Source: Clostridium sp. OM02-18AC (GTDB taxonomy: Bacteria; Bacillota; Clostridia; Lachnospirales; Lachnospiraceae). Taken from it: a DNA stretch of 64,000 nt. The notes below the pieces were generated by a model, which worked only from the letters and a program-made list of their open reading frames with translations, made no database searches and was not told where the DNA came from. This document shows, piece by piece, positions 17,208-25,451 of the stretch. The translations under genes and the position numbers were made by a program. The DNA lies in contig NZ_QULW01000001.1 in the NCBI RefSeq assembly GCF_003481825.1, forward strand, positions 62,001 to 126,000, in the 5' to 3' direction. The number at the start of each line of letters is the position of its first letter. The stretch's first letter is position 1.

Positions 17208-18113
17208 ATGAAAAAACAAAAGACTGGGAACAACGGCTTTACGATTGCGGAGCTTTTGATCGTCGTTGCGATCCTCGGAGTTCTTGTTGCGATATCCATG
17301 CCTGTTTTTGCAGGACATCTGGAGAAAAGCCGTGAGACGGTTGATCTTGCCAATGTGCGCTCTGCTTACTCGGAAGTGATGACGGCTGTGATGACTGAGG
17401 ATACAGCAAATTATTCCAGGACAGTGAAATTAAAACAGAAACGGGACAACTGGAATGCCTATGATCCCGTTACGGTTGCCGGGATCACGCATTCCAGAGC
17501 CGAGGGTAACACGGAGCACTGGATCGGGATCCCTGTTGAACATGGAGAATGTACGCTGTCATATATTCCGGATTTCGGAATGAAGGTAATATGGAGCGGA
17601 GCAGGCGGCAATGACACACCGATTTCTTTTCCGTATAACGCTGATCTGCATGGAGCACTTGACAGAACCGATATACTGAATGAGCTGAAAAAACAGAATA
17701 AGACTTATTTTGAAATAGATTCTAAGTGTCCAAAGTCTGATATGCTGACAAGAGTGAATGAGGAAATCCGGAAGGAAGGCAGCAGCAGTCTGCTGGGAAC
17801 CGGAACATGGGCCTATATGGGAAGTCCGAAAAATGCATCCGGACGGTATTTGTTCTGGACATCTATGGATACCAATCAGGTTGGGGCAGGAAAAAAAATT
17901 CCGGTCATAGTCAGCAAAGCAGATGATGGTTTTTATATTTCTGAAACGACAACAGCTGCAAGAAAGAAGGACGGAAAGACGTACGTTGCAATTGCGGATC
18001 ATATTGCAGACTTTTCTCCTTATACATCCGGCAAAAAATATGACAGTCTGGAAGATGCCTACAATGCATATCAGAAGCTGCTGGCGGATGGAACCTATGA
18101 AAAAGCATCTTGA
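17208..18113 (+). CDS. Prepilin-type N-terminal domain protein (type IV pilin-like)
   Basis: A 301-residue protein with a class III signal: short basic leader MKKQKTGNNG, then FTIAELLIVVAILGVLVAIS, where the prepilin peptidase would cut after Gly10 and methylate Phe. Glu at position +5 is the conserved assembly residue. The rest is a large hydrophilic pilin-like head without a recognised domain, longer than typical pseudopilins (about 150-180 residues). No pilus assembly genes are nearby, so it would depend on machinery elsewhere. It lies between the decayed polyamine genes and the riboswitch-controlled ATPase operon. Confidence 0.85.
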   Translation: MKKQKTGNNGFTIAELLIVVAILGVLVAISMPVFAGHLEKSRETVDLANVRSAYSEVMTAVMTEDTANYSRTVKLKQKRDNWNAYDPVTVAGITHSRAEGNTEHWIGIPVEHGECTLSYIPDFGMKVIWSGAGGNDTPISFPYNADLHGALDRTDILNELKKQNKTYFEIDSKCPKSDMLTRVNEEIRKEGSSSLLGTGTWAYMGSPKNASGRYLFWTSMDTNQVGAGKKIPVIVSKADDGFYISETTTAARKKDGKTYVAIADHIADFSPYTSGKKYDSLEDAYNAYQKLLADGTYEKAS

Positions 18114-18146
18114 CATTCGTACAGTTTTTGGTATATGATGAACTCA

Positions 18147-18236
18147 ATAAAGGGGAGTAACCTACGCTGGTAATCTGCGTTTGTGATGTCGTCAGTACGA
18201 TGGAAGCATCCGGTGTCACAAAGAAACGGTGAGACT
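18147..18236 (+). ncRNA. yybP-ykoY (manganese-sensing) riboswitch aptamer
   Basis: The leader carries the class signatures in order: AAAGGGGAGTAACC at about 18149, TCGTCAGTACG at about 18189-18200, and CCGGTGTCACAAAGAAACGG to GAGAC at about 18210-18235. These match the yybP-ykoY family, known to bind Mn2+ and switch on Mn2+ exporters. An intrinsic terminator overlaps its 3' side. The downstream gene is a P-type cation ATPase, a typical target. Confidence 0.88.
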
Positions 18237-18275
18237 TTTATTGCATTATTATTGTGCAATAAAGGTCTCTTTTTT
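18231..18275 (+). terminator. Intrinsic terminator of the yybP-ykoY expression platform
   Basis: The arms GAGACTTTTATTGCA and TGCAATAAAGGTCTC form a long hairpin followed by TTTTTT (18270-18275). The 5' arm GAGAC is also the aptamer's closing strand, so metal binding would compete with termination. This predicts transcriptional read-through when Mn2+ is high. Confidence 0.85.
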
Positions 18276-18340
18276 ATTGAAAAACCTTCATTGCATAAGA
18301 AATACAGTGGAAAAATGCTTAAACAGAGGAGACAGAAGTG

Positions 18341-20962
18341 ATGAAGGAATTTTATCAGCAAACGGTGAAAGAGGTTCTGGACCGTGTGGAAAGCAGAGAG
18401 ACAGGACTCACCAGTGAGCAGGCCGGAAAATTCCGGGAAAGGTGTGGCTGGAATGAACTTGCAGAGGGGAAAAAGAAAAGTATCCCCCAGATTTTTCTGG
18501 AACAGTATAAGGATTTTCTGGTACTGATCTTAATTACATCGGCCATCATATCCGGCATGCTTGGCGATGAGGAAAGCGCGGCTGTGATCTTGATCGTGAT
18601 CACGATCAATGCGATCCTGGGCACTGTGCAGACCGTAAAAGCGGAACAGTCTCTGCAGAGCTTAAAGAAGCTTGCAGGACCGCAGACCAAGGTACTGCGC
18701 GATGGTTCCACGATCCAGCTTCCGGCGAGAGAGCTGGTGGTTGGAGACGTGATCCTGGTGGAAGCAGGCGACATGATCCCGGCGGACGCAAGGCTGATTG
18801 AAAATGCAAGTCTTAAGGTTGATGAGAGTGCTCTTACCGGAGAGAGTCTTGCAGTCGAAAAGGGCCTGGAGGCTATTTTGGCAGAGGCTCCGCTGGGAGA
18901 TCGGACCAATATGCTCTTTTCCGGCAGCTTTGTGACATATGGACGCGGAAAGGCAGTGGTAACGGACATAGGAATGCAGACGGAGGTTGGAAAGATTGCA
19001 GGACTTTTGAAGTCAACTTCTGAAAAGCAGACTCCGTTACAGATGAGTCTGGAAGAGTTTGGAAAGAAATTATCTGTTTTGATTCTGGTATTCTGCGGGA
19101 TGTTATTTGCAATCAACGTATTTCGAGGTGAAAAGATCAGCAGTGCATTCATGTTTGCCGTAGCACTGGCGGTTGCGGCAATTCCGGAAGCGTTAAGCTC
19201 GATCGTGACCATTGTCCTTTCCTTCGGAACACAGAAGATGGCAAAGGAGCATGCGATCATCCGAAAACTGCAGGCAGTGGAAGGCCTTGGAAGTGTTTCC
19301 GTCATCTGCTCGGATAAAACAGGAACACTGACACAGAATAAAATGACGGTTGAGGATTACTATGTAGAAGGAAAACGGATCCCGGCAGCAGAAATTGATA
19401 TAGCAGATCCGGCACAGAACTATCTTCTGGAGTGCAGTATTTTATGTAATGATTCGACGAATGAAAACGGAGTGGAAATCGGGGATCCGACAGAAACTGC
19501 ATTGATCAATTTGGGAAGCCGGTACGGAATCGAGGCCGCAAGCGTACGAAACCGCTATCCGAGAGAAGGAGAGCTTCCATTTGACAGTGACCGTAAGATG
19601 ATGTCAACACTTCACAGGATAAACGGTGAAAATCGGATGATCGTAAAAGGAGCGGTTGACCGACTGCTGGAGCTGACGGAATGGATTTGGACAAAAGACG
19701 GAATCCGCGAAATTACAGAAGCAGATAAAGAAACCATACAGCAGCAGAACCGGGATTTTTCAATGGAAGGCCTGCGTGTACTGGCATTTACCTATCGCGA
19801 AATTCCAAAGGAGTATGTATTAACAGCAAAGGATGAGGCTCATCTCGTATTTCTCGGCCTCATTGCCATGATGGATCCGCCAAGAGAAGAATCAAAGGCC
19901 GCCGTCGCAGAATGCATCAAAGCAGGAATCCGGCCGGTCATGATTACAGGAGATCATAAAATTACGGCAGCCGCCATAGCAAAAAGAATTGGAATCCTGC
20001 ATGATTTATCGGAAGCCTGCGAGGGTGCGGATATCGAAAAAATGAGTGATGAGGAGCTGAAGGATTTTGTCCCGGACATATCTGTGTATGCAAGGGTTTC
20101 CCCGGAGCATAAAATCCGTATCGTCCGCGCATGGCAGGAAAAGGGAATGATCGTTGCAATGACCGGAGACGGTGTGAATGATGCTCCGGCGTTGAAGCAG
20201 GCGGACATCGGTGTTGCAATGGGAATCACCGGGACCGAGGTGGCAAAAGATGCTGCCGCCATGGTGCTTACCGATGACAATTTTGCAACCATTGTAAAAG
20301 CAGTAGAAAATGGACGAAATTTATATCGAAACATTCAGTATGCGATCCAGTTTCTTTTGTCAGGAAATTTTGGAGCAATTTTAGCAGTTCTGTATGCATC
20401 GGTTGCAGGACTTCCGGTTCCGTTTGCACCGGTACACCTGTTATTTATTAATCTTCTGACGGATAGCCTTCCTGCCATCGCACTTGGCGTGGAGCCTTCT
20501 GACAGTGATGTGATGAATGAGAAACCAAGATCTGCGGATGAATCGATACTGACAAAGGATTTCCTCGGCAAAATCGGTCTGGAGGGCTTTGTGATCGGTG
20601 CGATGACAATGATCGCATTTCTGACAGGATATCACCAGGACGGCGCGCTGCTTGGCAGTACGTATGCGTTCGGAACACTTTGTCTGGCACGCCTGTTCCA
20701 TGGATTTAACTGCAAGTCGGATCATCCGGTTATCTTTACAAATCGGTTCTTTAACAATCCATGGCTGCAGGGAGCCTTTGTGCTCGGCGCAGTACTGATC
20801 ACCGCAGTATTGACCGTTCCCGGCCTTCATCGTATATTTCAGGTGGAGACTCTCAATCCGGGACAGCTCGGCTGCGTATATCTGTATGCCTTTGCCAGTC
20901 TTCCGATCATTCAGTTGCTGAAGTGGATTCGTACGAAATTAGGAAGAAGAGGAGAAAGATAA
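18341..20962 (+). CDS. P-type cation-transporting ATPase (Ca2+/Mn2+ type)
   Basis: An 873-residue P2-type ATPase. The N-terminal cation-ATPase domain is followed by the actuator loop with TGES (about residue 168), helix M4 with VAAIPEALSS (SERCA has PEGL), phosphorylation motif DKTGTLT with Asp325, the TGDGVNDAPALK hinge and helix M6 NLLTDSLPAIALG. The riboswitch upstream argues for Mn2+ export rather than Ca2+. The ATG at 18341, directly after a GTG, is preceded by AGAGGAG. Its stop overlaps the next start by one base (TAATG). Confidence 0.92.
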   Translation: MKEFYQQTVKEVLDRVESRETGLTSEQAGKFRERCGWNELAEGKKKSIPQIFLEQYKDFLVLILITSAIISGMLGDEESAAVILIVITINAILGTVQTVKAEQSLQSLKKLAGPQTKVLRDGSTIQLPARELVVGDVILVEAGDMIPADARLIENASLKVDESALTGESLAVEKGLEAILAEAPLGDRTNMLFSGSFVTYGRGKAVVTDIGMQTEVGKIAGLLKSTSEKQTPLQMSLEEFGKKLSVLILVFCGMLFAINVFRGEKISSAFMFAVALAVAAIPEALSSIVTIVLSFGTQKMAKEHAIIRKLQAVEGLGSVSVICSDKTGTLTQNKMTVEDYYVEGKRIPAAEIDIADPAQNYLLECSILCNDSTNENGVEIGDPTETALINLGSRYGIEAASVRNRYPREGELPFDSDRKMMSTLHRINGENRMIVKGAVDRLLELTEWIWTKDGIREITEADKETIQQQNRDFSMEGLRVLAFTYREIPKEYVLTAKDEAHLVFLGLIAMMDPPREESKAAVAECIKAGIRPVMITGDHKITAAAIAKRIGILHDLSEACEGADIEKMSDEELKDFVPDISVYARVSPEHKIRIVRAWQEKGMIVAMTGDGVNDAPALKQADIGVAMGITGTEVAKDAAAMVLTDDNFATIVKAVENGRNLYRNIQYAIQFLLSGNFGAILAVLYASVAGLPVPFAPVHLLFINLLTDSLPAIALGVEPSDSDVMNEKPRSADESILTKDFLGKIGLEGFVIGAMTMIAFLTGYHQDGALLGSTYAFGTLCLARLFHGFNCKSDHPVIFTNRFFNNPWLQGAFVLGAVLITAVLTVPGLHRIFQVETLNPGQLGCVYLYAFASLPIIQLLKWIRTKLGRRGER

Positions 20963-22188
20963 TGGATTTCAGTAAACTATCTGTGAAAAAAATTCGGGAA
21001 CTGATCATTTTCACAGCACTGCTGGCAGCTGCGCTGTGGAAATCAGAAGTTGTGATCGATGTGCTGAAAACAATATGGGGGATCCTATTCCCCTTTGCAC
21101 TGGGAGGCGCAATTGCTTTTGTCATCAACGTGCCGATGAGCTTTCTGGAAAAGATGATCTTTGGGAAGATCAAAGCCGGAAAGAAAAAAAGCAAAAAGCT
21201 TGCCAGACCGGTAAGCCTTCTTCTGACCATGATACTGGCTGTCGGTGTCGTGGTACTGGTGATGTTTGGCGTGATCCCGCAGCTCACCCGGACTATGGGA
21301 ACACTGATGATGAGCATTGCCGATTTTATTCCGCAGATGCAAAGCTGGATTCGGGATTTTTCACATAATAACCAGAGTATTATGAATTATGTAAATCAGA
21401 TCCAGTTTCAGCCAGATCAGGCCATTCAGTGGGGAATCAGCATTCTTGGCAGCGGAGCAGGAAATATGATGAGCACGACCATGTCAGCAGTGAGCTCGAT
21501 CGTCAGCGGACTTGCCACCTTTTTCATTGCATTTTCCTTTGCCTGCTATATTCTTTTTCAGAAAGAACAATTGCACATACAGATAAGAAAGGTATGTTTT
21601 GCGTTTCTTTCTAAACAGAAAGCAAATGCACTCCTTAAAATCTGTTCCCTGATTTATCGGACATTTGCCAATTTCCTTACAGGACAGTGCTTGGAGGCTG
21701 TGATCCTCGGAAGCATGTTTGCCGTCACGTTAAGCATTTTGAAAATGCCCTATGCACTGCTGATCGGAACCCTGATCGCCTTTACTGCATTGATCCCAAT
21801 CTTTGGCGCGTTTATCGGATGCGCAGTGGGCTGTTTCCTGATTTTTATGGTAAGTCCGAAACAGGCAATGCTGTTTATTCTTGTATTTTTGCTGCTTCAG
21901 CAGATCGAAGGGAATCTGATCTATCCGCATGTGGTCGGAGGTTCCGTCGGACTTCCGTCCATATGGGTCCTTGCTGCAGTTACCATCGGCGGAAATCTTA
22001 TGGGAATTGCGGGGATGCTCATCTTTATTCCGCTTGCATCTGTTTGTTATACTGTTTTCAGGGAAGTTGTGTATCTGCGACTGAAGGAAAAACATATAAA
22101 ACGGGTGACAACGACAGCGGTGGAAGAATATACCGCGCAGGAATGGATGGATGCGGAAAAGAAATTGCAGGAAGGAGCAGCGAAATGA
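20962..22188 (+). CDS. AI-2E family transporter (PerM-like permease)
   Basis: A 408-residue integral membrane protein of the AI-2E/PerM (UPF0118) family. It has paired N-terminal helices, a basic loop KIKAGKKKSKKLARP, a soluble middle stretch (about residues 120-165) and a C-terminal helix bundle with the QQIEGNLIYPHVVGGSVGLP signature. Members export autoinducer-2 or act as Na+/H+ antiporters, and the real substrate is unknown. It is translationally coupled to the ATPase through the shared TAATG and to the ferredoxin through ATGA, so it probably shares riboswitch control. Confidence 0.9.
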   Translation: MDFSKLSVKKIRELIIFTALLAAALWKSEVVIDVLKTIWGILFPFALGGAIAFVINVPMSFLEKMIFGKIKAGKKKSKKLARPVSLLLTMILAVGVVVLVMFGVIPQLTRTMGTLMMSIADFIPQMQSWIRDFSHNNQSIMNYVNQIQFQPDQAIQWGISILGSGAGNMMSTTMSAVSSIVSGLATFFIAFSFACYILFQKEQLHIQIRKVCFAFLSKQKANALLKICSLIYRTFANFLTGQCLEAVILGSMFAVTLSILKMPYALLIGTLIAFTALIPIFGAFIGCAVGCFLIFMVSPKQAMLFILVFLLLQQIEGNLIYPHVVGGSVGLPSIWVLAAVTIGGNLMGIAGMLIFIPLASVCYTVFREVVYLRLKEKHIKRVTTTAVEEYTAQEWMDAEKKLQEGAAK

Positions 22189-22409
22189 CAAACGAAATGG
22201 AATCCTATAAGGAAAAAGCAGTATACTATATTTTGGATACCTGTACCCGCTGCGGGCGATGCGCTCAGAAATGCCCGCTTCATGCACTGGTGCCGCGTCA
22301 GGGACATTACCGGATCGATTTACGTTTTTGCGATGGCTGCGGAATCTGCTATGAGATCTGCCCGATCGGTGCGGTGGCCATCCATATGGATTTTGATCCG
22401 CAGATATGA
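22185..22409 (+). CDS. Small 2[4Fe-4S] ferredoxin, C-terminus resembles YolD tail
   Basis: A 74-residue protein with two CxxCxxCxxxCP clusters, CTRCGRCAQKCP and CDGCGICYEICP, spaced as in bacterial 2[4Fe-4S] ferredoxins and able to carry low-potential electrons. It is near-identical over residues about 12-62 to the ferredoxin at 27936. The last ten residues, IHMDFDPQI, and the following GATATGATAAGAT instead match the end of the YolD gene at 30164-30199. It therefore looks like a deletion fusion of a ferredoxin-polymerase-YolD locus. ATGA overlap with the AI-2E gene. Confidence 0.85.
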   Translation: MTNEMESYKEKAVYYILDTCTRCGRCAQKCPLHALVPRQGHYRIDLRFCDGCGICYEICPIGAVAIHMDFDPQI

Positions 22410-22514
22410 TAAGATGGTGCAAATAGTGAGTTGTCATTTGGATGCAACAGTACCGTAATCACTGTACGGCAGGAGCAGATCGTACAGATCATCCGGTACT
22501 GGGTTCCGTAAACA

Positions 22515-22913
22515 TTAGTGGGAACGCTGGTAATTCTCGCCCCAGGTCCACATGGCATCCATGATCGGCTTTAAGCTATAGCCAAGGTGTGTGAGCGTGT
22601 ATTCCACTCTTGGCGGTACTTCCGCATAGACCTTGCGGGTCAGGAGACCGCTTTCTTCCATCTGGCGAAGCTGGGCGGTCAGTACTTTCTGACTGACATG
22701 ACCGATTGATTTTTTCAGTTCTCCAAACCGTTTGGTTCCCGGAAGCAGATCCCGCAGGATGAGTACCTTCCATTTATCGCTGATGAGCATGAGGGTAGTC
22801 TCCACCGGGCAGGTCGGAAGTTCTTTGATCGCAGAAGCAGCAGATGTCTCCGTGAGGCATGTGCTGCTTTTTTTCTCTGTAGTAGTCTGTAAATCTGGCA
22901 TGATTTCCTCCAA
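22515..22913 (-). CDS. HxlR family transcriptional regulator
   Basis: A 132-residue winged-helix protein with the HxlR signature CPVETTLMLISDKWKVLILR near residue 36 and GELKKSIGHVSQKVLTAQLR as the recognition region. A conserved Cys precedes the DNA-binding domain and often senses electrophiles or oxidants in this family. It is divergent from the PNPOx-like gene at 23115, the usual arrangement for redox-responsive HxlR regulators and their target. Confidence 0.93.
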   Translation of the reverse strand: MEEIMPDLQTTTEKKSSTCLTETSAASAIKELPTCPVETTLMLISDKWKVLILRDLLPGTKRFGELKKSIGHVSQKVLTAQLRQMEESGLLTRKVYAEVPPRVEYTLTHLGYSLKPIMDAMWTWGENYQRSH

Positions 22914-22968
22914 AAATTCAGATTTTAATATAATAACTAATTATAATATAGCAGCTTTGGGGTTTCAA

Positions 22969-22990
22969 GTAGTTTCCTTCCGGTAACTAC
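22969..22990. promoter_or_regulatory. Inverted repeat GTAGTT-N10-AACTAC (candidate HxlR operator)
   Basis: GTAGTT at 22969-22974 and AACTAC at 22985-22990 lie between the divergent HxlR and PNPOx-like genes. Short GTA-n-TAC-type half sites are usual for HxlR proteins. Confidence 0.5.
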
Positions 22991-23009
22991 ACCACAATAT
23001 TGTGCGTAC

Positions 23010-23038
23010 TTTCACATTTTCCAATCTTCCATTATAGT
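23010..23038 (+). promoter_or_regulatory. Promoter for the PNPOx-like gene
   Basis: TTTCAC (23010-23015), 17-base spacer, TATAGT (23033-23038), ending 76 bases before the ATG. The candidate HxlR operator lies just upstream of the -35. Confidence 0.6.
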
Positions 23039-23114
23039 AGAGTCATCGAAAGGAAAAACCTTTCAAAACCAAATACTCAACTCAATCATCAAATTTATCA
23101 TGGAGGATAAGAAC

Positions 23115-23510
23115 ATGAACAAAGTAGTAGAATTTTTACAGGCAAACCCGGTACAGTATCTGGCAACCGTAGGACGTGATGGCAAGGCAAAATGTCGCCC
23201 GTTTATGTTTTCCGGTGAAATGGATGGAAAACTCTGGTTCTGCACCAACAACACCAAGGAAGTGTACAAAGATATGCAGGAGAATCCGGAGATTGAGATC
23301 TCTGTTTCCAGCCCGGAGTACGCATGGATCCGTCTGCACGGCAAGGCTGTGTTTGAGAACAACATGGCAGTGAAGGAAATGTGCATTGCAAATCCGATCG
23401 TAAAGAGCCAGTACCAGACTGCGGAAAACCCGATCTTCGAGGTATTCTATCTGGAAAATGCACACGGCCTGATCGCAGATTTCTCCGGAAACCCGCCTTA
23501 CGAGTTCTAA
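23115..23510 (+). CDS. Pyridoxamine 5'-phosphate oxidase-like (flavin-binding split-barrel) protein
   Basis: A 131-residue single-domain protein with the split-barrel fold pattern: YLATVGRDGKAKCRPFMF, then LWFCTNNTKEVYKDMQENPE and WIRLHGKAVFE. Related small proteins bind FMN or F420 and include nitroimidazole reductases and general quinone reductases. The substrate is not known. TGGAGG stands before the ATG at 23115. Control by the divergent HxlR regulator is likely. Confidence 0.85.
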   Translation: MNKVVEFLQANPVQYLATVGRDGKAKCRPFMFSGEMDGKLWFCTNNTKEVYKDMQENPEIEISVSSPEYAWIRLHGKAVFENNMAVKEMCIANPIVKSQYQTAENPIFEVFYLENAHGLIADFSGNPPYEF

Positions 23511-23577
23511 TATCGTTTCCAGAGTGAGCGTGAATCGGAATCGAATACCAGAGGAAGAGAGATAGAAAATGCATGGA

Positions 23578-23606
23578 GTGCCTGGGGCTTTCAAAGTTCC
23601 AGGCAC
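23578..23606 (+). terminator. Hairpin downstream of PNPOx-like gene
   Basis: GTGCCTGG and CCAGGCAC pair around a 13-base loop, followed by the weak T-tract ACTTTATG. Probably a weak terminator before the macro-domain gene. Confidence 0.45.
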
Positions 23607-23680
23607 ACTTTATGAAAACTGGAAATTGTGATAGGATGAAATTGTTAGAAAAAGCAACAGCAGGAAATGAGGTGTATTGT

Positions 23681-24475
23681 ATGAACCAGAGTGAGCGTCG
23701 GCAATATCTGATCCGGTCGCTTTGCGATGAGCGGGCGCAGTATCGCAGAATGGAGATTCCTTCCGGAAAGAAGGAGCAGGATGATCTGCTCCGTGCCCTG
23801 ATGAATGTCCGTGAACCGGAAAAAATCTCAGAGGAATTTTTGAAAATTCAGGATGCGTATCTGCAGGAGGAGCAGAGTAAGCGGGTGCTGATCGATGTGT
23901 CCGGGCTCACTCCGGTTTCTTTAGATCCGCGTATGGTGCTTTGGCAGGGCGATATCACTACTCTGAAGGTGGATGCGATCGTCAATGCAGCGAACAGCGG
24001 CATGTGCGGCTGCTTTTATCCGCTTCATGGCTGCATCGACAACATCATCCACAGCCGCAGCGGAATCCAGCTGCGCTTGTACTGCGCAGATATGATGCAC
24101 AAACAGGGACATGAGGAGGCAACTGGTCAGGCGAAAATCACACCGGCTTTTAATCTGCCATGCAAATATGTGCTTCACACGGTTGGACCGATCATCCGCG
24201 GTGCAGTGACAGAGCGGGATTGTGAACTTTTGGAAAGCTGTTACCGGTCCTGCCTGACCCTGGCGGCGGAGTCCGGGGTGGAGAGCATTGCATTTTGCTG
24301 CATTTCGACCGGAGAGTTTCATTTTCCAAATGAAAAGGCTGCGAAAATTGCCGTGCAGACGGTTAAAAACTTTTTAGCAACAGAAACCAGGATAAAGAAG
24401 GTGGTATTCAATGTTTTCAAAGATATGGACAAAGAAATCTACAGAAAACTGCTCGGCGCAGACCGGGCAGATTGA
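23681..24475 (+). CDS. Zinc-type macro-domain protein-ADP-ribose hydrolase (SirTM partner)
   Basis: A 264-residue protein. An N-terminal helical extension (about 1-85) precedes a macro domain with WQGDITTLKVDAIVNAANSG (about residue 88), then CGCFYPLHGCIDNIIHSRSG, the Cys/His signature of the zinc-containing macro class, and STGEFHFPNEKAA. This class removes ADP-ribose that SirTM sirtuins add to lipoylated GcvH-L carrier proteins. The ATG at 23681 follows GAGGTG. The gene overlaps the sirtuin gene by 65 bases, so the two are surely coupled. Confidence 0.88.
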   Translation: MNQSERRQYLIRSLCDERAQYRRMEIPSGKKEQDDLLRALMNVREPEKISEEFLKIQDAYLQEEQSKRVLIDVSGLTPVSLDPRMVLWQGDITTLKVDAIVNAANSGMCGCFYPLHGCIDNIIHSRSGIQLRLYCADMMHKQGHEEATGQAKITPAFNLPCKYVLHTVGPIIRGAVTERDCELLESCYRSCLTLAAESGVESIAFCCISTGEFHFPNEKAAKIAVQTVKNFLATETRIKKVVFNVFKDMDKEIYRKLLGADRAD

Positions 24476-25337
24476 GCGTTTGAAAGACGTATTAGAAGAG
24501 GCAGATGCGATCGTGATCGGCGCAGGAGCCGGCCTTTCTACCTCGGCAGGTTTTGTATACAGTGGAAAACGGTTTGAGCAGTATTTTTCTGATTTTGCGA
24601 AAGAATACGGGTTCACGGATATGTACTCCGGCGGATTTTATCCATATCAGACATTGGAGGAGCACTGGGCTTACTGGAGCCGCTATATCTGGATCAACCG
24701 TTACCAGAATGCACCAAAGCCGGTTTATGAGGAACTATTCCAGATGGTAAAGGACAAAGATTACTTTGTCCTGACCACCAACGTAGACCATTGCTTCCAG
24801 AAAGCCGGGTTTGAGAAAAAGCGTCTGTTCTACACGCAGGGAGATTACGGGCTGTTTCAGTGCTCCAAACCATGCTGTCAGGAAAACAGTGACAATGAAT
24901 CCCTGCTTCGCCAGATGCTGAGTGCACAGGGCTTTATTATCGGAGCAGATCATAGTCTGACATTGCCGGAAGGCATGAAACCCAAAATGAAAATTCCAGA
25001 GGAGCTGGTTCCATATTGTCCGCATTGCAGCAGACCTATGACCATGAACCTGCGCTGCGACGATTCTTTTGTGGAGGATGAGGGCTGGCATAAGGCAGCG
25101 GAATGGTACAGTGAATTCCTGCGTCGTCATGAAGGAATGAAGGTTGTATTTTTAGAATTAGGCTGCGGTTACAACACCCCTGGTATCATAAAGTATCCGT
25201 TCTGGCAGATGACCGACCGCAATCCAAACGCAGTGTATGTGTGTCTGAATTACGGGCAGGCGTATGCACCGGAAGAAATCCGGAAAAGGGCGATCTGTAT
25301 CAACGGGGATATTGGTGAAATTCTGGAACAGATTTGA
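24411..25337 (+). CDS. SirTM (class M) sirtuin, predicted protein ADP-ribosyltransferase
   Basis: A 308-residue protein with the NAD-binding motif VIGAGAGLSTSAGFVYSG near residue 35, TTNVDHCF near 125, and cysteines CPHC...LRC near 205-217 that may form a zinc site. This is the SirTM family, found next to macro-domain genes in Firmicutes, which ADP-ribosylates lipoylated GcvH-L. The usual partners GcvH-L and LplA2 are not in the window. The start at 24411 gives a 65-base overlap with the macro gene. No closer ATG in frame fits. Confidence 0.88.
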   Translation: MFSKIWTKKSTENCSAQTGQIERLKDVLEEADAIVIGAGAGLSTSAGFVYSGKRFEQYFSDFAKEYGFTDMYSGGFYPYQTLEEHWAYWSRYIWINRYQNAPKPVYEELFQMVKDKDYFVLTTNVDHCFQKAGFEKKRLFYTQGDYGLFQCSKPCCQENSDNESLLRQMLSAQGFIIGADHSLTLPEGMKPKMKIPEELVPYCPHCSRPMTMNLRCDDSFVEDEGWHKAAEWYSEFLRRHEGMKVVFLELGCGYNTPGIIKYPFWQMTDRNPNAVYVCLNYGQAYAPEEIRKRAICINGDIGEILEQI

Positions 25338-25381
25338 AAGGAATAGAAAGAACTATTAGACATTTCCATAAGACCGCAATA

Positions 25382-25417
25382 AAATGTAGGTATTCGAAAG
25401 AATATCTGCATTTTTTT
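25382..25417 (+). terminator. Intrinsic terminator after SirTM gene
   Basis: ATGTAGGTATTC and GAATATCTGCAT pair with two G-U wobbles around a GAAA loop and are followed by TTTTTTT (25411-25417). Confidence 0.8.
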
Positions 25418-25451
25418 GCGTATTCTGATTACGACTGAGGAGAAGGAAGTA

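Noticed and set aside
18355..19305. 316-codon antisense open frame within the P-type ATPase gene
   Set aside because: Low-complexity Ser/Thr/Ala-rich translation typical of a complement-strand shadow. The ATPase is full length.
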